Source: Gemmatimonadota bacterium (GTDB taxonomy: Bacteria > Gemmatimonadota > Gemmatimonadetes > Gemmatimonadales > GWC2-71-9). Taken from it: DNA of 64,000 nt. Position numbers and translations under genes: made by a program. The notes under the pieces were generated by a model. It searched no databases and was not told the origin of the DNA. It was given only the letters and a program-made list of their open reading frames with translations. The stretch spans positions 56,810-120,809 of the forward strand of contig QHUB01000026.1 in the NCBI GenBank assembly GCA_003221035.1. The letters run 5' to 3'. Shown piece after piece: positions 26,618-36,615 of the stretch (position 1 is the stretch's first letter; every line of letters starts with the position of its first letter).

Positions 26618-27996
26618 TATCCGTACCCCTCGACGCCGGCCGCCCGCCAATCCGCCGTGTAAAACACGGTCACGGCGGTCCCACCTCCAGAAGCTCGCGC
26701 CGAGCGGCCATAGCAGGCGTACGCAACGGGCGAGCCGAGGTACGAGAAGCGCAGTGCGATGAGGTCGTCACAGCCTCCCAGCGTCCAGTGCCTGCCGTCA
26801 GCCGTGAGGGCGCGATACCAGTCGGTCAGACCGGCGCTCAGGAATCTCCGAAACCGCGGGGTGATCGGCGCGCTGTCCGGCTTGGCGAGGATCGTACCCA
26901 GGAGTGCGGGAATCGGCAGCGGCGGCTGCCTCCCCTGCCACGCATCGACCAGATGCGGCGGCTGCAGCGCGGGCTCGAGTAAACCGGCAATGCCATAGGC
27001 GATCGCGCCGACCTGCGCCTCGGCGAGATTGGCGAGCACGATGACGGTCAGGCCCGATCTCGGATAGCGCGCGATGACCGTCTTGAACCCCTGCCACGAG
27101 CCGGTATGCGAGATCCGCGGCAGCATGCGCTGGGGCAGCACGTACCAGCCGAACCCGTACGGATACGACGCGCCATCGTTGAGTCGCACCGCCGTCCACG
27201 CGGTGTCGAGCAGACCGGCACCCACGACGCGACGACCGTTCAACGCAATCGCCCAGCGCGTCAGATCGCGGACGGTGAAATAGAGCGCGCCGTCGGCGGT
27301 GGTGTTGAGCATGGGCGCGACCCATTCCTGATTCTTCAGCTGACCGTCCTCGAGCTGGTAACCGGCGGCGCGATTGGGAACGATGTCGTGCTCGGAGATA
27401 ATGCGGGAATCGTTCATGCTGAGCGGCCGGAAAACAGAATCGCGCAACAGATCGCCGTAAAAGCGGCCGGTCACCCGATGGATCAGGACGCCCAGCAGCA
27501 CATAGCCGGTATTGCTGTAACTCCAGCGCTCACCCGGCTGAAAGTCGAGCGGGCGCGACGCCGCGAACTTCACCAGCTCGTCTTCCGTAAAGTCCTTGCG
27601 ATAATCGAACGTGGAATCGGTGTATTCGGCGATGCCGGAGGTGTGCGTCAGCAGATGGCGCACGGTGATCCCGCGCCACACATCTCGACCTTCGGGAAAC
27701 CAGCGCACAACCGAGTCGTCGAGCCGCAGCCGGCGATTGACGACGAGCATCTCCACGAGCGCGGCCGTGAATTGCTTGCCCATCGATCCTGACTGGTAGA
27801 CGGTGCTGTCCGAGGCAGGCACGCGCAGCTCGACGTTGGCAAGTCCGTAGCCGCGCGACACCAGCACCCGATCGCCCTGCAGCACGGCGAGCGACAGGCC
27901 GGGAACGTGCTGCCGCTCCATCTCGGCCTGGACGAAACGACTGATCGCCGCTGTGTCGCCCTGAACGAGGAAGAGCGAAAGCAAGAGGAGATTCAT
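26614..27996 (-). CDS. Secreted serine hydrolase, class C beta-lactamase fold
   Basis: A 460-residue exported protein with a short leader (MNLLLLSLFLVQGD). The three fold motifs are present: SxxK as YQSGSMGKQFTAAL, YxN as WSYSNTGYVLLG, and the third box ISHTGSWQGFKTVIARY. The C-terminal 110 residues form an extra beta domain of the kind found in D-aminopeptidase or esterase homologues. It is more likely a peptidase or esterase than a resistance enzyme. Located three bases before the mutase gene. Confidence 0.88.
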   Translation of the reverse strand: MNLLLLSLFLVQGDTAAISRFVQAEMERQHVPGLSLAVLQGDRVLVSRGYGLANVELRVPASDSTVYQSGSMGKQFTAALVEMLVVNRRLRLDDSVVRWFPEGRDVWRGITVRHLLTHTSGIAEYTDSTFDYRKDFTEDELVKFAASRPLDFQPGERWSYSNTGYVLLGVLIHRVTGRFYGDLLRDSVFRPLSMNDSRIISEHDIVPNRAAGYQLEDGQLKNQEWVAPMLNTTADGALYFTVRDLTRWAIALNGRRVVGAGLLDTAWTAVRLNDGASYPYGFGWYVLPQRMLPRISHTGSWQGFKTVIARYPRSGLTVIVLANLAEAQVGAIAYGIAGLLEPALQPPHLVDAWQGRQPPLPIPALLGTILAKPDSAPITPRFRRFLSAGLTDWYRALTADGRHWTLGGCDDLIALRFSYLGSPVAYACYGRSARASGGGTAVTVFYTADWRAAGVEGYGY

Positions 27997-27999
27997 CGC

Positions 28000-29502
28000 T
28001 CAGCGCGGATCGTACGCGCCCCAGGCGCCGCGGAGGACGTCACTGATTTCGCCCAGCGTCGCGCGCGCGCGAACCGCCTCGAGAATCGGCTCCATGAGCG
28101 GGGCCGCGGCATCGCGGGCTGCCGAGTCGAGCGTGGCGAGCCGCCGTTTCACGCTTCCCGCATCCCGTTTCCCACGCAGCTCCGCAAGACGCCGGCGTTG
28201 CTGATCCGCGAGCCGGGAGTAGTCGGGCGCAACGGTCGCCGGCGCCGCTTCGCCGGTCACGTACTCGTTGACGCCAACCACGACCCGTTTCCCCGTCTCA
28301 ATCGCGCGCTGCTGTTCGTACGCGCTGCGCGCGATCGCCTCCTGGAAGTAGCCACGCTCGATCGCTTTGACGGATCCTCCCCCAGCCTCGACCTCTTCGA
28401 CCAACTGCCGGGCAGCGCTCTCGAGCTTGTCGGTCAGGCCCTCCACGTACTCGCTGCCGCCGAGGGGATCGACCACGTCCGGCACGCCGGTCTCGTGCGC
28501 GAGCAGCTGCTGGGTGCGGAGTGCCAGCGTCGCGCTGCGTTCGGTGGGCAGCGCCAGCGCTTCATCATAGGAGTTGGTATGCAGCGACTGCGTGCCACCC
28601 AGGACCGCGGCCATCGCCTGAACGGCGACGCGAACGACGTTGTTGAGCGGCTGCTGCGCGGTCAGTGTGGCGCCGCCGGTCTGCGTGTGAAACCGCAGCC
28701 GTGCGGCGGCATCGCTGGCATTGAACTTCTCCTTCATGAGACGCGCCCACAGCCGCCGTGCCGCGCGAAACTTGGCGATTTCTTCGAACAGATTGCTGTA
28801 CGCGGCGAAGAAGAAGGACAGCCTGGGGCCCAGCTCGTCCACCGAGACTCCGACGGACGACGCACGACGCACGTATTCAAGGCCGTTCGTGAAGGTGAAG
28901 GCCAGCTCCTGGACCGCCGTAGCGCCCGCCTCGCGCATGTGATAGCCCGAGATCGAAATCGGGTTGAAGCTCATGCTGTTGCGCGACGTGAACCGGAGAA
29001 TGTCGGCGATGAGCCGGAGCGAGGGCTCGGGAGGATAGATGTACGTGCCGCGGGCGATGTACTCCTTGAGAATGTCGTTCTGCAGCGTGCCCTGAAGCTT
29101 GGTGAGGGCGACTCCCTGCTCCTCTCCCACCACGACATACATCGCGAGCAGGATCGCGGCGGTCGCGTTGATCGTCATCGACGTGGACACGCGATCGAGC
29201 GGAATGGCGTCGAATAGCCGCGCCATGTCGTCCACGCTGTCGATCGCCACACCGGCCCGGCCGACTTCGCCCTCCGCCATCGGATGATCCGAGTCGTATC
29301 CCATCTGGGTGGGCAAGTCGAACGCGACCGAGAGGCCCGTCTGCCCGGCCTCGAGGAGGTGCTGAAACCGGTCGTTCGTTTCCTCCGCCGTTCCAAAACC
29401 CGCGTATTGGCGCATCGTCCACAGCTTGCCGCGGTACATCGTGGGATAGATACCGCGGGTGAACGGCCATTCGCCCGGAAGCGGAGTGCTGGTCTCCGTC
29501 AT
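28000..29502 (-). CDS. Methylmalonyl-CoA mutase, large (catalytic) subunit
   Basis: A 500-residue catalytic subunit. Motifs are [100 protein letters not shown] and [18 protein letters not shown]. The B12-binding domain is absent, so a separate small subunit must be encoded elsewhere; this two-gene arrangement is common. It interconverts methylmalonyl-CoA and succinyl-CoA in propionate or branched-chain metabolism; isobutyryl-CoA mutase is an alternative. It overlaps fbp by 4 bases (ATGA). Confidence 0.93.
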   Translation of the reverse strand: MTETSTPLPGEWPFTRGIYPTMYRGKLWTMRQYAGFGTAEETNDRFQHLLEAGQTGLSVAFDLPTQMGYDSDHPMAEGEVGRAGVAIDSVDDMARLFDAIPLDRVSTSMTINATAAILLAMYVVVGEEQGVALTKLQGTLQNDILKEYIARGTYIYPPEPSLRLIADILRFTSRNSMSFNPISISGYHMREAGATAVQELAFTFTNGLEYVRRASSVGVSVDELGPRLSFFFAAYSNLFEEIAKFRAARRLWARLMKEKFNASDAAARLRFHTQTGGATLTAQQPLNNVVRVAVQAMAAVLGGTQSLHTNSYDEALALPTERSATLALRTQQLLAHETGVPDVVDPLGGSEYVEGLTDKLESAARQLVEEVEAGGGSVKAIERGYFQEAIARSAYEQQRAIETGKRVVVGVNEYVTGEAAPATVAPDYSRLADQQRRRLAELRGKRDAGSVKRRLATLDSAARDAAAPLMEPILEAVRARATLGEISDVLRGAWGAYDPR

Positions 29503-30530
29503 CGCGACTCGGCGAGCACCGCGCTCGCGAATGCGACGTCTTGCTTCGATCCGATGATGAGCGGCGTGCGCTGGTGCAGCTCCGTGGGCGCGACGTCGAG
29601 GATGTCCTGGCCGAGGCCGTCGATCGCGGCGCCGCCCGCTTGCTCGACGACGAAGGCCAGCGGAGCTGCTTCATAGAGCAGCCGCAGTTTGCCCTGCGGC
29701 GCGTTGGTATCGGCGGGATACAGGAACACGCCGCCCGACATCAGGTTGCGGTGGATATCCGCGACCAGCGACCCGATGTAGCGCGCGTTCTTGGCCTCGA
29801 CCCGTCCATGATCGCCATTCTTGAACGCGCCGACGACGCGTTGAATTCCGGGCGCCCACTTGTTCCAGTGACTCTCGTTGACGCTGTAGTACTGGCCTAC
29901 GGCGGGTGAACGAATGTCGGGGTGCGACAACAGGAACTCGCCGATGGTGGGATCGAGCGTGAAGCCGTGCACGCCCTGCCCCGTGGTATAGACCAACATC
30001 GTGCTCGAGCCGTACAGGATGTAGCCCGCGGCGATCTGCGCGCGACCCTTCTGCAGACAGTCGGCCAGCGATCCCGGACCGCGCTTGGTCGCATTGCGGC
30101 GGTGAATCGAAAAGATCGTCCCGATCGAGACGTTCACGCCGATATTGCTCGAACCGTCCAGGGGATCATAGAGCAGCACGTATTTCCCGCTGCGGCGATC
30201 GTCGCGCACCTGGACCGGGATTGGCTGCTCTTCCTCCTCCGAGGCGACGATGCACACGCGGCCGGTATGCTCCACGCTGTGGCGCACGGTATCGTGGGCG
30301 AACACATCCAGCTTCTGTTGCACCTCACCCTGCACATTGGTCGTGCCGATTTCACCGAGGATGTCGGTGAGTCCCGCGCGCCGCACCTGGCGCGAGATGA
30401 TCTTGGCGGCGAGGCACAGATCGTACAGCAGGTTCGACAGTTCCCCGGTCGCCTCGGGGTGCAGTCGCTCCTGCTCCATGATGAAGCGCTCAATCGTGAT
30501 GACGGAGGTCTGTGCTTGCGAGCGTGCCAT
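29499..30530 (-). CDS. fbp: Fructose-1,6-bisphosphatase class I
   Basis: A 343-residue gluconeogenic enzyme. Evidence includes the N-terminal [20 protein letters not shown], the metal site [23 protein letters not shown]-like [36 protein letters not shown] and [23 protein letters not shown] 30530 is chosen to include the conserved N-terminus although it overlaps the comEC end by 41 bases; an internal ATG at 30479 would remove the family-typical TIERFI. Coupling with the mutase fits growth on organic acids or C3 units. Confidence 0.96.
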   Translation of the reverse strand: MARSQAQTSVITIERFIMEQERLHPEATGELSNLLYDLCLAAKIISRQVRRAGLTDILGEIGTTNVQGEVQQKLDVFAHDTVRHSVEHTGRVCIVASEEEEQPIPVQVRDDRRSGKYVLLYDPLDGSSNIGVNVSIGTIFSIHRRNATKRGPGSLADCLQKGRAQIAAGYILYGSSTMLVYTTGQGVHGFTLDPTIGEFLLSHPDIRSPAVGQYYSVNESHWNKWAPGIQRVVGAFKNGDHGRVEAKNARYIGSLVADIHRNLMSGGVFLYPADTNAPQGKLRLLYEAAPLAFVVEQAGGAAIDGLGQDILDVAPTELHQRTPLIIGSKQDVAFASAVLAESR

Positions 30531-32682
30531 TACTCGAGACGGTGAAGGTGATGGTGCCCCGCTCATCCGTGCGGAGCACGGTGACCCCGTGTGTTCGCAG
30601 CCGGCCAAGAGTCTCCGGCGCGGGATGGCCGTACCGATTCCTCGCGCCGACGCTGATCACCGCGTCCTCCGGCCGCAGCTCGTCGAGCCAGCGATCGGAG
30701 GTCGCGCCGCGCGACCCGTGGTGCCCGACTTTCAACAGCGCGACGTGACCCACGTGGCCCGCAAGATGCGCCTCAGTCGGCATCCCGGCATCTCCCGCGA
30801 GGAGCAGCCGCGTACCGCCATAGGTCACGAGCAGCACGACCGACTCCTCATTGATGTCGGTCTGGCTCGCCGCCCAGGCCGAGTCCGGACTCAGCACATC
30901 TATCGTCACGCCATCCAGCTCGAGCCGGTCACCGCTTCGTGCCGGACGCCACTCGGCACCGTCGCTTTCCACGGCGCCGAGGAACCCTAGATACCCCGGA
31001 TCCGGCACGGGCTCCCCGGGTTCGAGCACGAACGCCGGGTCGAACACGTCGAGCACCGCCGGCAACCCGCCGAAATGATCGAGGTGCGCATGCGTCGCGA
31101 CGATCGCGGCCAGCTGCGTCGCCCCGTGACCGCGCAACCAGGGGACCACGACCCGGCGCCCGGCATCGCCCTGCGGCCCCTTCGGCCCACCGTCGATCAG
31201 GAGCCAGCGACCGGCCGGACTCCGCAGCGCAATCGCGTCGCCCTGGCCAACATCAAGGAAACTTACGGTCAAGCAACGACAGTCTGAAAGGCGCGGAAAG
31301 GCGCGGAACAGCGCCGTGAGCGAGAGGATAGCCGCGGTGAAGCTCGCTCGTGCGGCGATCGTCCAGCGCCGGCGCGGCGTGTTCCAAAGCCACCACGCGA
31401 GCACGAGGATGCCCGACCACACCGCGGCCGCCCGGGGACCGGCGATCATGATGAAATGGCCGCCGGGCAGAGCGGCCGCGGTCTTTGCGACGAGATCGAG
31501 CAGGGCCAGGCACAGGCCCGCTCCCGCCGCCAGCCAGGTCGAAGACACGAGGAGTGAAACCATGAGGCCCGGCACGGCAAGACCCGCCAGGGGAATCGCC
31601 GCGAGATTGGCGATCACGCCGATCGGCGCCACGGTTCCGAAGGCGTACGCCGTGATCGGCGCGGTGATCAATGTCGCCGCGGCAGCCGGAGCCAGCAGCC
31701 GCACGATCTTCGATTGTCGCTCGGTGGCGCGCCCGGCCCAGATCACGGCGGCGACGGCGCCCACCGACAGCCACGCCCCCACCGACTGCACCGCCCACGG
31801 ATCACCCAGCATGACGCACAGCGCCGTCAGGGCGACGAGGCCTCGTGGCGCGACGATGCGCTGCCGCAGCCTCGCGACGTCGAGACCGATCAGCATGGCT
31901 CCGGATCGTGTGGCGGGAGCCGGGAAACCGAGCAACCAGATATAGCCGAGCATGACGGCGGTGCCGGCCAGGAAGCGGGCGCGGGCGCTGAGGCGCAGCC
32001 GGACCAGCAGGACGTTGAACCACGCGGCGAAGAACGCGACATGGAGTCCCGAGATCGACAGCAGGTGCGCCAGTCCTGAGCGCGCGTAGCGCTCGCGCAG
32101 CTCGGCGTCCAGCTCGGTTCGTCGGGCGATGACGAGCGCGTCCACCAACGGCGCCCGCGTTCCGAACAGGGCGTGACTGCGCTCGGCGACGCGATCGCGC
32201 AGCGCACCGCGGCCCCGAGGTGTGGCATCGAGTGCACGCACGCGCCGCGCGACGAGCACACCGCTCGCTTCGTCGCCCAGGAAGCGCCCGGCCACTACCC
32301 ACGTGGTCCCTCCGTGCGCCGCATGCGCTTCGGGCCACCGAATCGTGAGTGCCCCGCCGCACGGCCCGCCGCGTACCATACCTTCCGCGACGCCGCCCGA
32401 GGCCGCGACGGGGTCGGTGAGTTGGACGACAGCGGAGCGTGTGGCGGCCGTTCGACTCCACAGACCCGCACACGACGCACGCTGTTCGCGCACCGCGGCC
32501 CCGCCCCAGAGCACACCAGCGACCAGCATGACCCCGAGCGCTGCGCCGAGCGGAGCGCGACGAAGCAGCAGCGCCGCTGCACACAACACCAGCAGCGCCG
32601 TTACACGCAGTTCCACGCCGTGGAGCGCCGCGGCTAGCCCCGCGGCGAAACCAATCGTGAGATAGAGGATTGGCGGGCGCAC
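30490..32682 (-). CDS. comEC: DNA internalisation protein ComEC/Rec2
   Basis: A 730-residue inner-membrane channel for incoming single-stranded DNA. It has an N-terminal DUF4131-like region, a Competence domain ([20 protein letters not shown]) with many membrane helices, and a C-terminal metallo-beta-lactamase domain starting at [20 protein letters not shown] with HxHxDH as [25 protein letters not shown] and [20 protein letters not shown]. The lactamase-like domain with its metal site intact suggests nuclease activity. GTG 32682 is the start. ComFB-like and ComEC side by side point to a natural-transformation function, although other com genes are not here. Confidence 0.93.
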   Translation of the reverse strand: MRPPILYLTIGFAAGLAAALHGVELRVTALLVLCAAALLLRRAPLGAALGVMLVAGVLWGGAAVREQRASCAGLWSRTAATRSAVVQLTDPVAASGGVAEGMVRGGPCGGALTIRWPEAHAAHGGTTWVVAGRFLGDEASGVLVARRVRALDATPRGRGALRDRVAERSHALFGTRAPLVDALVIARRTELDAELRERYARSGLAHLLSISGLHVAFFAAWFNVLLVRLRLSARARFLAGTAVMLGYIWLLGFPAPATRSGAMLIGLDVARLRQRIVAPRGLVALTALCVMLGDPWAVQSVGAWLSVGAVAAVIWAGRATERQSKIVRLLAPAAAATLITAPITAYAFGTVAPIGVIANLAAIPLAGLAVPGLMVSLLVSSTWLAAGAGLCLALLDLVAKTAAALPGGHFIMIAGPRAAAVWSGILVLAWWLWNTPRRRWTIAARASFTAAILSLTALFRAFPRLSDCRCLTVSFLDVGQGDAIALRSPAGRWLLIDGGPKGPQGDAGRRVVVPWLRGHGATQLAAIVATHAHLDHFGGLPAVLDVFDPAFVLEPGEPVPDPGYLGFLGAVESDGAEWRPARSGDRLELDGVTIDVLSPDSAWAASQTDINEESVVLLVTYGGTRLLLAGDAGMPTEAHLAGHVGHVALLKVGHHGSRGATSDRWLDELRPEDAVISVGARNRYGHPAPETLGRLRTHGVTVLRTDERGTITFTVSSNGTLASTDLRHHD

Positions 32683-32694
32683 GCCCGCCTCAGA

Positions 32695-32979
32695 CTAGAG
32701 CTGCGTGGGTTTCACGCCGCAGCGAGGCGCGAGCGCAACCTTGCGGAAGCCTTCGAGCAATACGACGTCGAGCTTCGCCTTCTCGCCGTCGCTGTGCAGC
32801 GTCAACTCGGTGAGAATCTCGCCTTGACGGGTGGAGACGTAGTGCGGAGCCAATCGATTGAGCGTGAACACCAGCACGTCGCCGCGGCATACATCGCAGC
32901 CGCAGAATCCGGGAAACGCGTCGCGCAGGCTCTGATACTCGCGCTGCGCGACTTCCAACGTCACGTTGGTGACGGACAC
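32695..32979 (-). CDS. ComFB-like late competence protein
   Basis: A 94-residue protein from GTG 32979, at the first start before the conserved NVTLEVAQREYQSLRDAFPG. The cysteine pattern CGCDVCRGDVLVFTLNRLAP then HYVSTRQGEIL matches ComFB-type proteins, which bind zinc in some family members. Family proteins occur in competence or signalling operons; recent work links ComFB homologues with cyclic-di-nucleotide binding in some phyla. The frame from 33063 overlaps miaB further and is less likely. It overlaps the miaB stop by 19 bases. Confidence 0.85.
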   Translation of the reverse strand: MSVTNVTLEVAQREYQSLRDAFPGFCGCDVCRGDVLVFTLNRLAPHYVSTRQGEILTELTLHSDGEKAKLDVVLLEGFRKVALAPRCGVKPTQL

Positions 32980-34280
32980 GCGGCGAGCTCCTCGATCGGC
33001 CAGGCGGTAAAGGTCGAGCCGGTCGTTCCCGTGAGCCGCACGCGGCGGTAGGTCCCGATCCACGCAGCCGGGCCCTCGAGCAGCGCGATCTTGTTCGTGC
33101 GCGTGCGCGCCTGTAGCAGCGCGCCCCGCTTCGCCGGGCCTTCGACGAGCACCTCGTGCGTCGTCCCGACGAGTCCGATGTTCTTCCGCCTGGCGATGCG
33201 GCGGACCAGTTCGATGAGCCGGCCGATCCGCGCGGTCTTGAGCTCCTCCGGCACGTGGTCCTTGATTCGGACCGCGGGCGTCCCCTCGCGGACTGAATAC
33301 TTGAACGTGTAGGCGTCGTCGAATGCGACCTGCTCGACCAAGGACAGCGTTTCCTGGAAGTCCGCCTCGGTCTCACCGGGAAAGCCCACGATGATATCGG
33401 TCGAGAGCGCAACGCCCGGCACTGCGGCGCGGAGCGCGGCGACGACGTCCACATAGCGCTCCCGATCATAGCGCCGCAGCATCCGCCTGAGCGTGCGCGA
33501 GCTCCCGCTCTGCACCGGCAGATGCACGTACTCGCACACCGCCGGCGTGGTCGCCATGGCGTCGAGCACGCGCGGTGTGAAGTCGGTGGGATACGGCGAC
33601 GTAAAGCGCAGGCGTCGAATCCCGTCCACCGCCCCGACCGCGCGCAGCAGGTCGGCGAAATCGTGTTCGCCATCGTGATAGCTGTTGACAGTCTGGCCAA
33701 GCAGCGTGACCTCGGTAGTGCCCGTCTCCGCGAGTCGACCAACTTCGCCCGCCACATCGGCCAACTTGCGGCTGCGCTCCGGGCCACGCGTCATCGGAAC
33801 AACGCAGAACGTGCACCGATAATCGCAGCCCCGTTGCACCGTCACGAATGCGGAGATGGGGTTGTCGCGCACGGGAGGAACGTCCTCGTAGTGCTCCCAA
33901 CCCTGGAACGCGACATCGGCGGCGCGCTCGCCCTCCCGAGCCCGCGCGATCAGCTCGGGAAGACCGCGATAGCCATCGGGACCGATGACCAGGTCCACCT
34001 GCGGCACACGCTCGAGGAGCTTGGGACCGAGCCGCTGCGCCATGCAACCCACGACGCCGAGGACGTCACCGGGCCGCTTGTAGCGCTTGAGCTCGCCCAT
34101 GCGGCCGAGCACCCGCTGCTCCGCATGGTCCCGGACGGCGCACGTGTTCACGAGCAGCACGTCCGCTTCGACCGGATCGTCGGTGCGCACGTAGCCCTCG
34201 CGGCCCAGGACGCCGAGCATCAGCTCGGAATCCGAGACGTTCATCTGGCAGCCGTAGGTCTCGATATAGATGCGGCGCAT
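32961..34280 (-). CDS. miaB: tRNA-2-methylthio-N6-dimethylallyladenosine synthase
   Basis: A 439-residue radical-SAM methylthiotransferase for A37 of tRNAs reading U-starting codons. The first cluster site is IYIETYGCQMNVSDSELMLG with VLLVNTCAVRDHAEQR; the radical-SAM triad is VQRGCDYRCTFCVVPMTRGP; HLPVQSGSSRTLRRMLRRYD and IIVGFPGETEADFQETLSLV follow, then a C-terminal TRAM domain. ATG 34280 overlaps the mtaB stop as ATGA. The extension to 34322 is rejected because it lies inside mtaB. Confidence 0.96.
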   Translation of the reverse strand: MRRIYIETYGCQMNVSDSELMLGVLGREGYVRTDDPVEADVLLVNTCAVRDHAEQRVLGRMGELKRYKRPGDVLGVVGCMAQRLGPKLLERVPQVDLVIGPDGYRGLPELIARAREGERAADVAFQGWEHYEDVPPVRDNPISAFVTVQRGCDYRCTFCVVPMTRGPERSRKLADVAGEVGRLAETGTTEVTLLGQTVNSYHDGEHDFADLLRAVGAVDGIRRLRFTSPYPTDFTPRVLDAMATTPAVCEYVHLPVQSGSSRTLRRMLRRYDRERYVDVVAALRAAVPGVALSTDIIVGFPGETEADFQETLSLVEQVAFDDAYTFKYSVREGTPAVRIKDHVPEELKTARIGRLIELVRRIARRKNIGLVGTTHEVLVEGPAKRGALLQARTRTNKIALLEGPAAWIGTYRRVRLTGTTGSTFTAWPIEELAACPSPT

Positions 34281-34282
34281 CG

Positions 34283-35509
34283 TCAGTTGACCGTCACCTC
34301 GAAGCGGGGACGCCCGTCCCACAGTTCGCTATCAAGATAGACACTCAAATAATCTTCCGTCATCACCTCGAGCTGGGCCTTGATCCGGCCCGTCACCACC
34401 CCGTCGGCGCGTTGCCCCAGGCGGCGCGCACGATAGGCGGCCGCGTTCGCCTCGCCAAGCTCCCGCAGCTCGCGCGCCCGGGCGCGAATCACCTCGGGAC
34501 CCACCTGACCGGCGAGCTTTGCGGCGGGCGCGTCGGGGCGGACCGAAAAAGGGAAGACATGCAGATACGTGAACGGCAAGGCGCGTAGCAGCGCGAGTGA
34601 GGCGCGGTGATCGTCATCCGACTCGCCGGGAAACCCGGCAATGACGTCGGCGCCGAGCCCGAACACGGCCATCCGCTCGGCGAGCCACTCGATCCGCGCG
34701 CGATAGCTCTCCGCCGTGTACCAGTGCCGCCCCATGCGCTTCAGCACGCGGTTGGAGCCCGATTGCAGCGGCGCGTGTAGATGTGCGGCCAGATGGCGTG
34801 GCGCGCCAAGGAGGAGTCGCGCGAGTGTGTCGTCGACTTCGGTGGCTTCGACGCTGGACAAACGGAAGCGAACGTTCGGCACGCTTTCGATCAGGGCTTC
34901 GACCAGCTGTCCGAGCGAACGCACGACGCACGAGGCATCACGCACGTCCGTGCCATACGTCCCGATATGCACACCGGTCAGCACGATCTCCGCGTGGCGC
35001 TCGGCCAGCCCCCCCGCTTCCTCTATAAGGTCGGCAATCGGACGCGAACGGTTCGCGCCTCGCGCCAGGGTCGTCGCGCAAAACGTGCAATGCTCGTCGC
35101 AACCATCCTGGATCTTTAATAACGCACGGGATCTGGTAACAGCAGGTAGGGGCGCAGCATGCTGCGCCCCTACTCGCGAAGCGACGCCGGCCGCCTTGAG
35201 CACAGCGTCCGGATCCGCGTTCGCCACCACCGCCTGCACCGACGGCAACGCCGCGATGGTGCCGTCGTCGAGCGCCGCGGCGCAGCCCATGACGATGGTG
35301 CGCGCGTCACCGCTCTTGGCGATGTGGCGCACGAAGCGCCGGAGCTTGACTTCGCTTTCACCGGTGACCGTACAGGAATTGACGACGGCGAGATCGGCCA
35401 GCGCAGGATCATCCACTACCACCGCACCGCTCGCGCCGAATGCCTCGCGCACGCGCTCGGTGTCGTACTGATTCGCTTTGCACCCGAAGGTATGGAAGTA
35501 AACGTTCAC
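34283..35509 (-). CDS. mtaB: tRNA t6A37 methylthiotransferase MtaB
   Basis: A 408-residue MiaB-like paralogue acting on t6A37 of ANN-decoding tRNAs. It starts at GTG 35509 (MNVYFHTFGCKANQYDTE). The radical-SAM cysteines are CDEHCTFCATTLARGANRS; EIVLTGVHIGTYG and IAGFPGESDDDHRASLALL follow. Two stretches look foreign to the family: VGAQHAAPL, encoded by a perfect 28-bp palindrome, and RDASCVVRS, encoded by a 28-bp heptamer array. Both sit in linkers away from catalytic residues. The gene overlaps the beta-barrel gene by GTGA. Confidence 0.93.
   Translation of the reverse strand: MNVYFHTFGCKANQYDTERVREAFGASGAVVVDDPALADLAVVNSCTVTGESEVKLRRFVRHIAKSGDARTIVMGCAAALDDGTIAALPSVQAVVANADPDAVLKAAGVASRVGAQHAAPLPAVTRSRALLKIQDGCDEHCTFCATTLARGANRSRPIADLIEEAGGLAERHAEIVLTGVHIGTYGTDVRDASCVVRSLGQLVEALIESVPNVRFRLSSVEATEVDDTLARLLLGAPRHLAAHLHAPLQSGSNRVLKRMGRHWYTAESYRARIEWLAERMAVFGLGADVIAGFPGESDDDHRASLALLRALPFTYLHVFPFSVRPDAPAAKLAGQVGPEVIRARARELRELGEANAAAYRARRLGQRADGVVTGRIKAQLEVMTEDYLSVYLDSELWDGRPRFEVTVN
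34920..34947. repeat. Four-unit heptamer array (ACGCACG) inside mtaB
   Basis: Units in order are ACGCACG, ACGCACG, AGGCATC, ACGCACG, 28 bp, in uninterrupted phase. It codes for the DASCVVRS stretch between GTYGTD and the following helix of MtaB. Confidence 0.8.
35146..35173. repeat. Perfect 28-bp palindrome inside mtaB
   Basis: Every one of 14 base pairs matches; the left arm is GTAGGGGCGCAGCA. It is translated as VGAQHAAPL. It can form a 14-bp hairpin stem with no loop in DNA or a tight RNA hairpin. The related degenerate copy is at 776-804. Confidence 0.95.
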
Positions 35510-36615
35510 GGCCGCACGGTCAGCCCCAGCAACATCGTCCACAAGTGCTCTTTCATTCCCGTTCCGGTGCGCTCGAGCCGCTCGACGCCGATATCGATGC
35601 GACCCCGGCCGCCGGAGAACTGGCGAGCGACGCCGGCCGAGAGCGCAGACTCCTTCGGAGCCTCACCGACGCCCCACGGCAGCAGGCCCTGGCGCGCGCC
35701 AAGTCTAAACGGCGCGCCAAATTTTCCGATTTCGAGACCGGCCGACCAGCTGAAGGTGTCGTGCGAATTCGGCAGGCCCGTCACGGACCAGTTGTTCCAC
35801 GAGACGGCCCCCGCGAGGCTCGCCTCAGCGCCCGCGCGCCAGAGCAGTCCGCCGCCGTAGCTCACTGGCAGGTCGTGCTCGGCGATCGTCTTCCCCGCGA
35901 TATCGGACCGAAGCTTCGAATCGGAGCGGGCCCATCCGGACACGCGCAGGGCCTGGAACAGATCGAGTAACACACTGACTGACGCCCCGTTCGCGCCGTA
36001 CGCGACTTCGCTTCGCGATGTCGACGACCGGTACAGCGTGTCCCCAAATGTCCGTTGGGCGACCTCGCGGGTCGAACCGCTGAGCCGATGCACCCCGCCA
36101 CCGATGGTGAGATGCCTGCCCAGTCTGGCCGCCAGCGCCACACGCAGGTCGGTGATGGCGCCGTCACTCGTGATCTCATCGGTGACGGGCTGCGGCACAC
36201 CGCCGATGTCGATCGTGTCCTTGATCAGCACGCCGTAGCTGCGATCGAGATAGGTCGTAAATCCGCCACCAATGGTGATCCGGCGGGTCAACGGCCCGAC
36301 GACGACCAGGGATGGAAAACGGGTCTCTTTCAGCGAAGACTGCGTCCCGCCGGTGGGATCGACGGTGCGCCACGAGGTCGTCAGCGCGATATTCGCGCTC
36401 AGGCGGCGAACATCGGCGAGGACCGCGTCGGTCAGTGGCGAAAACGGATCGAACGGCGCGAACGCCCCGCCCGTGGCTCGCGCCCGAGCACTTTCCGACT
36501 TGCCCGGCGTCCCCAAGCCCTGGATTCCGAACTGTGAGCTCTGGGCGGCGATCACCGAAGGCCCGACCACGAGCAGCAATGCCGGGAGCGCGAGCGCGCG
36601 ATGGAGCGGCGTCAT
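35506..36615 (-). CDS. Predicted outer-membrane beta-barrel protein
   Basis: A 369-residue protein with a Sec leader (MTPLHRALALPALLLVVGPS, then VIAAQSSQFG). The mature part alternates short amphipathic strands and turns, for example RRITIGGGFTTYLDRSYGVL, HLTIGGGVHRLSGSTREVAQ and LPVSYGGGLLWRAGAEASLA, and ends in an aromatic-poor strand LWTMLLGLTVRP. The N-terminal GIQGLGTPGKSESARARATG recalls OM porin-like or FadL-like barrels in which an early loop lies in the pore. No named family fits. It follows the lipoprotein gene with a 4-base overlap, so the pair may form one envelope unit. Confidence 0.72.
   Translation of the reverse strand: MTPLHRALALPALLLVVGPSVIAAQSSQFGIQGLGTPGKSESARARATGGAFAPFDPFSPLTDAVLADVRRLSANIALTTSWRTVDPTGGTQSSLKETRFPSLVVVGPLTRRITIGGGFTTYLDRSYGVLIKDTIDIGGVPQPVTDEITSDGAITDLRVALAARLGRHLTIGGGVHRLSGSTREVAQRTFGDTLYRSSTSRSEVAYGANGASVSVLLDLFQALRVSGWARSDSKLRSDIAGKTIAEHDLPVSYGGGLLWRAGAEASLAGAVSWNNWSVTGLPNSHDTFSWSAGLEIGKFGAPFRLGARQGLLPWGVGEAPKESALSAGVARQFSGGRGRIDIGVERLERTGTGMKEHLWTMLLGLTVRP

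Noticed and set aside
28853..28873. Three ACGCACG-like heptamers in the mutase gene
   Set aside because: The encoded residues fall where other mutases have a segment of the same length, so there is no sign of an insertion.
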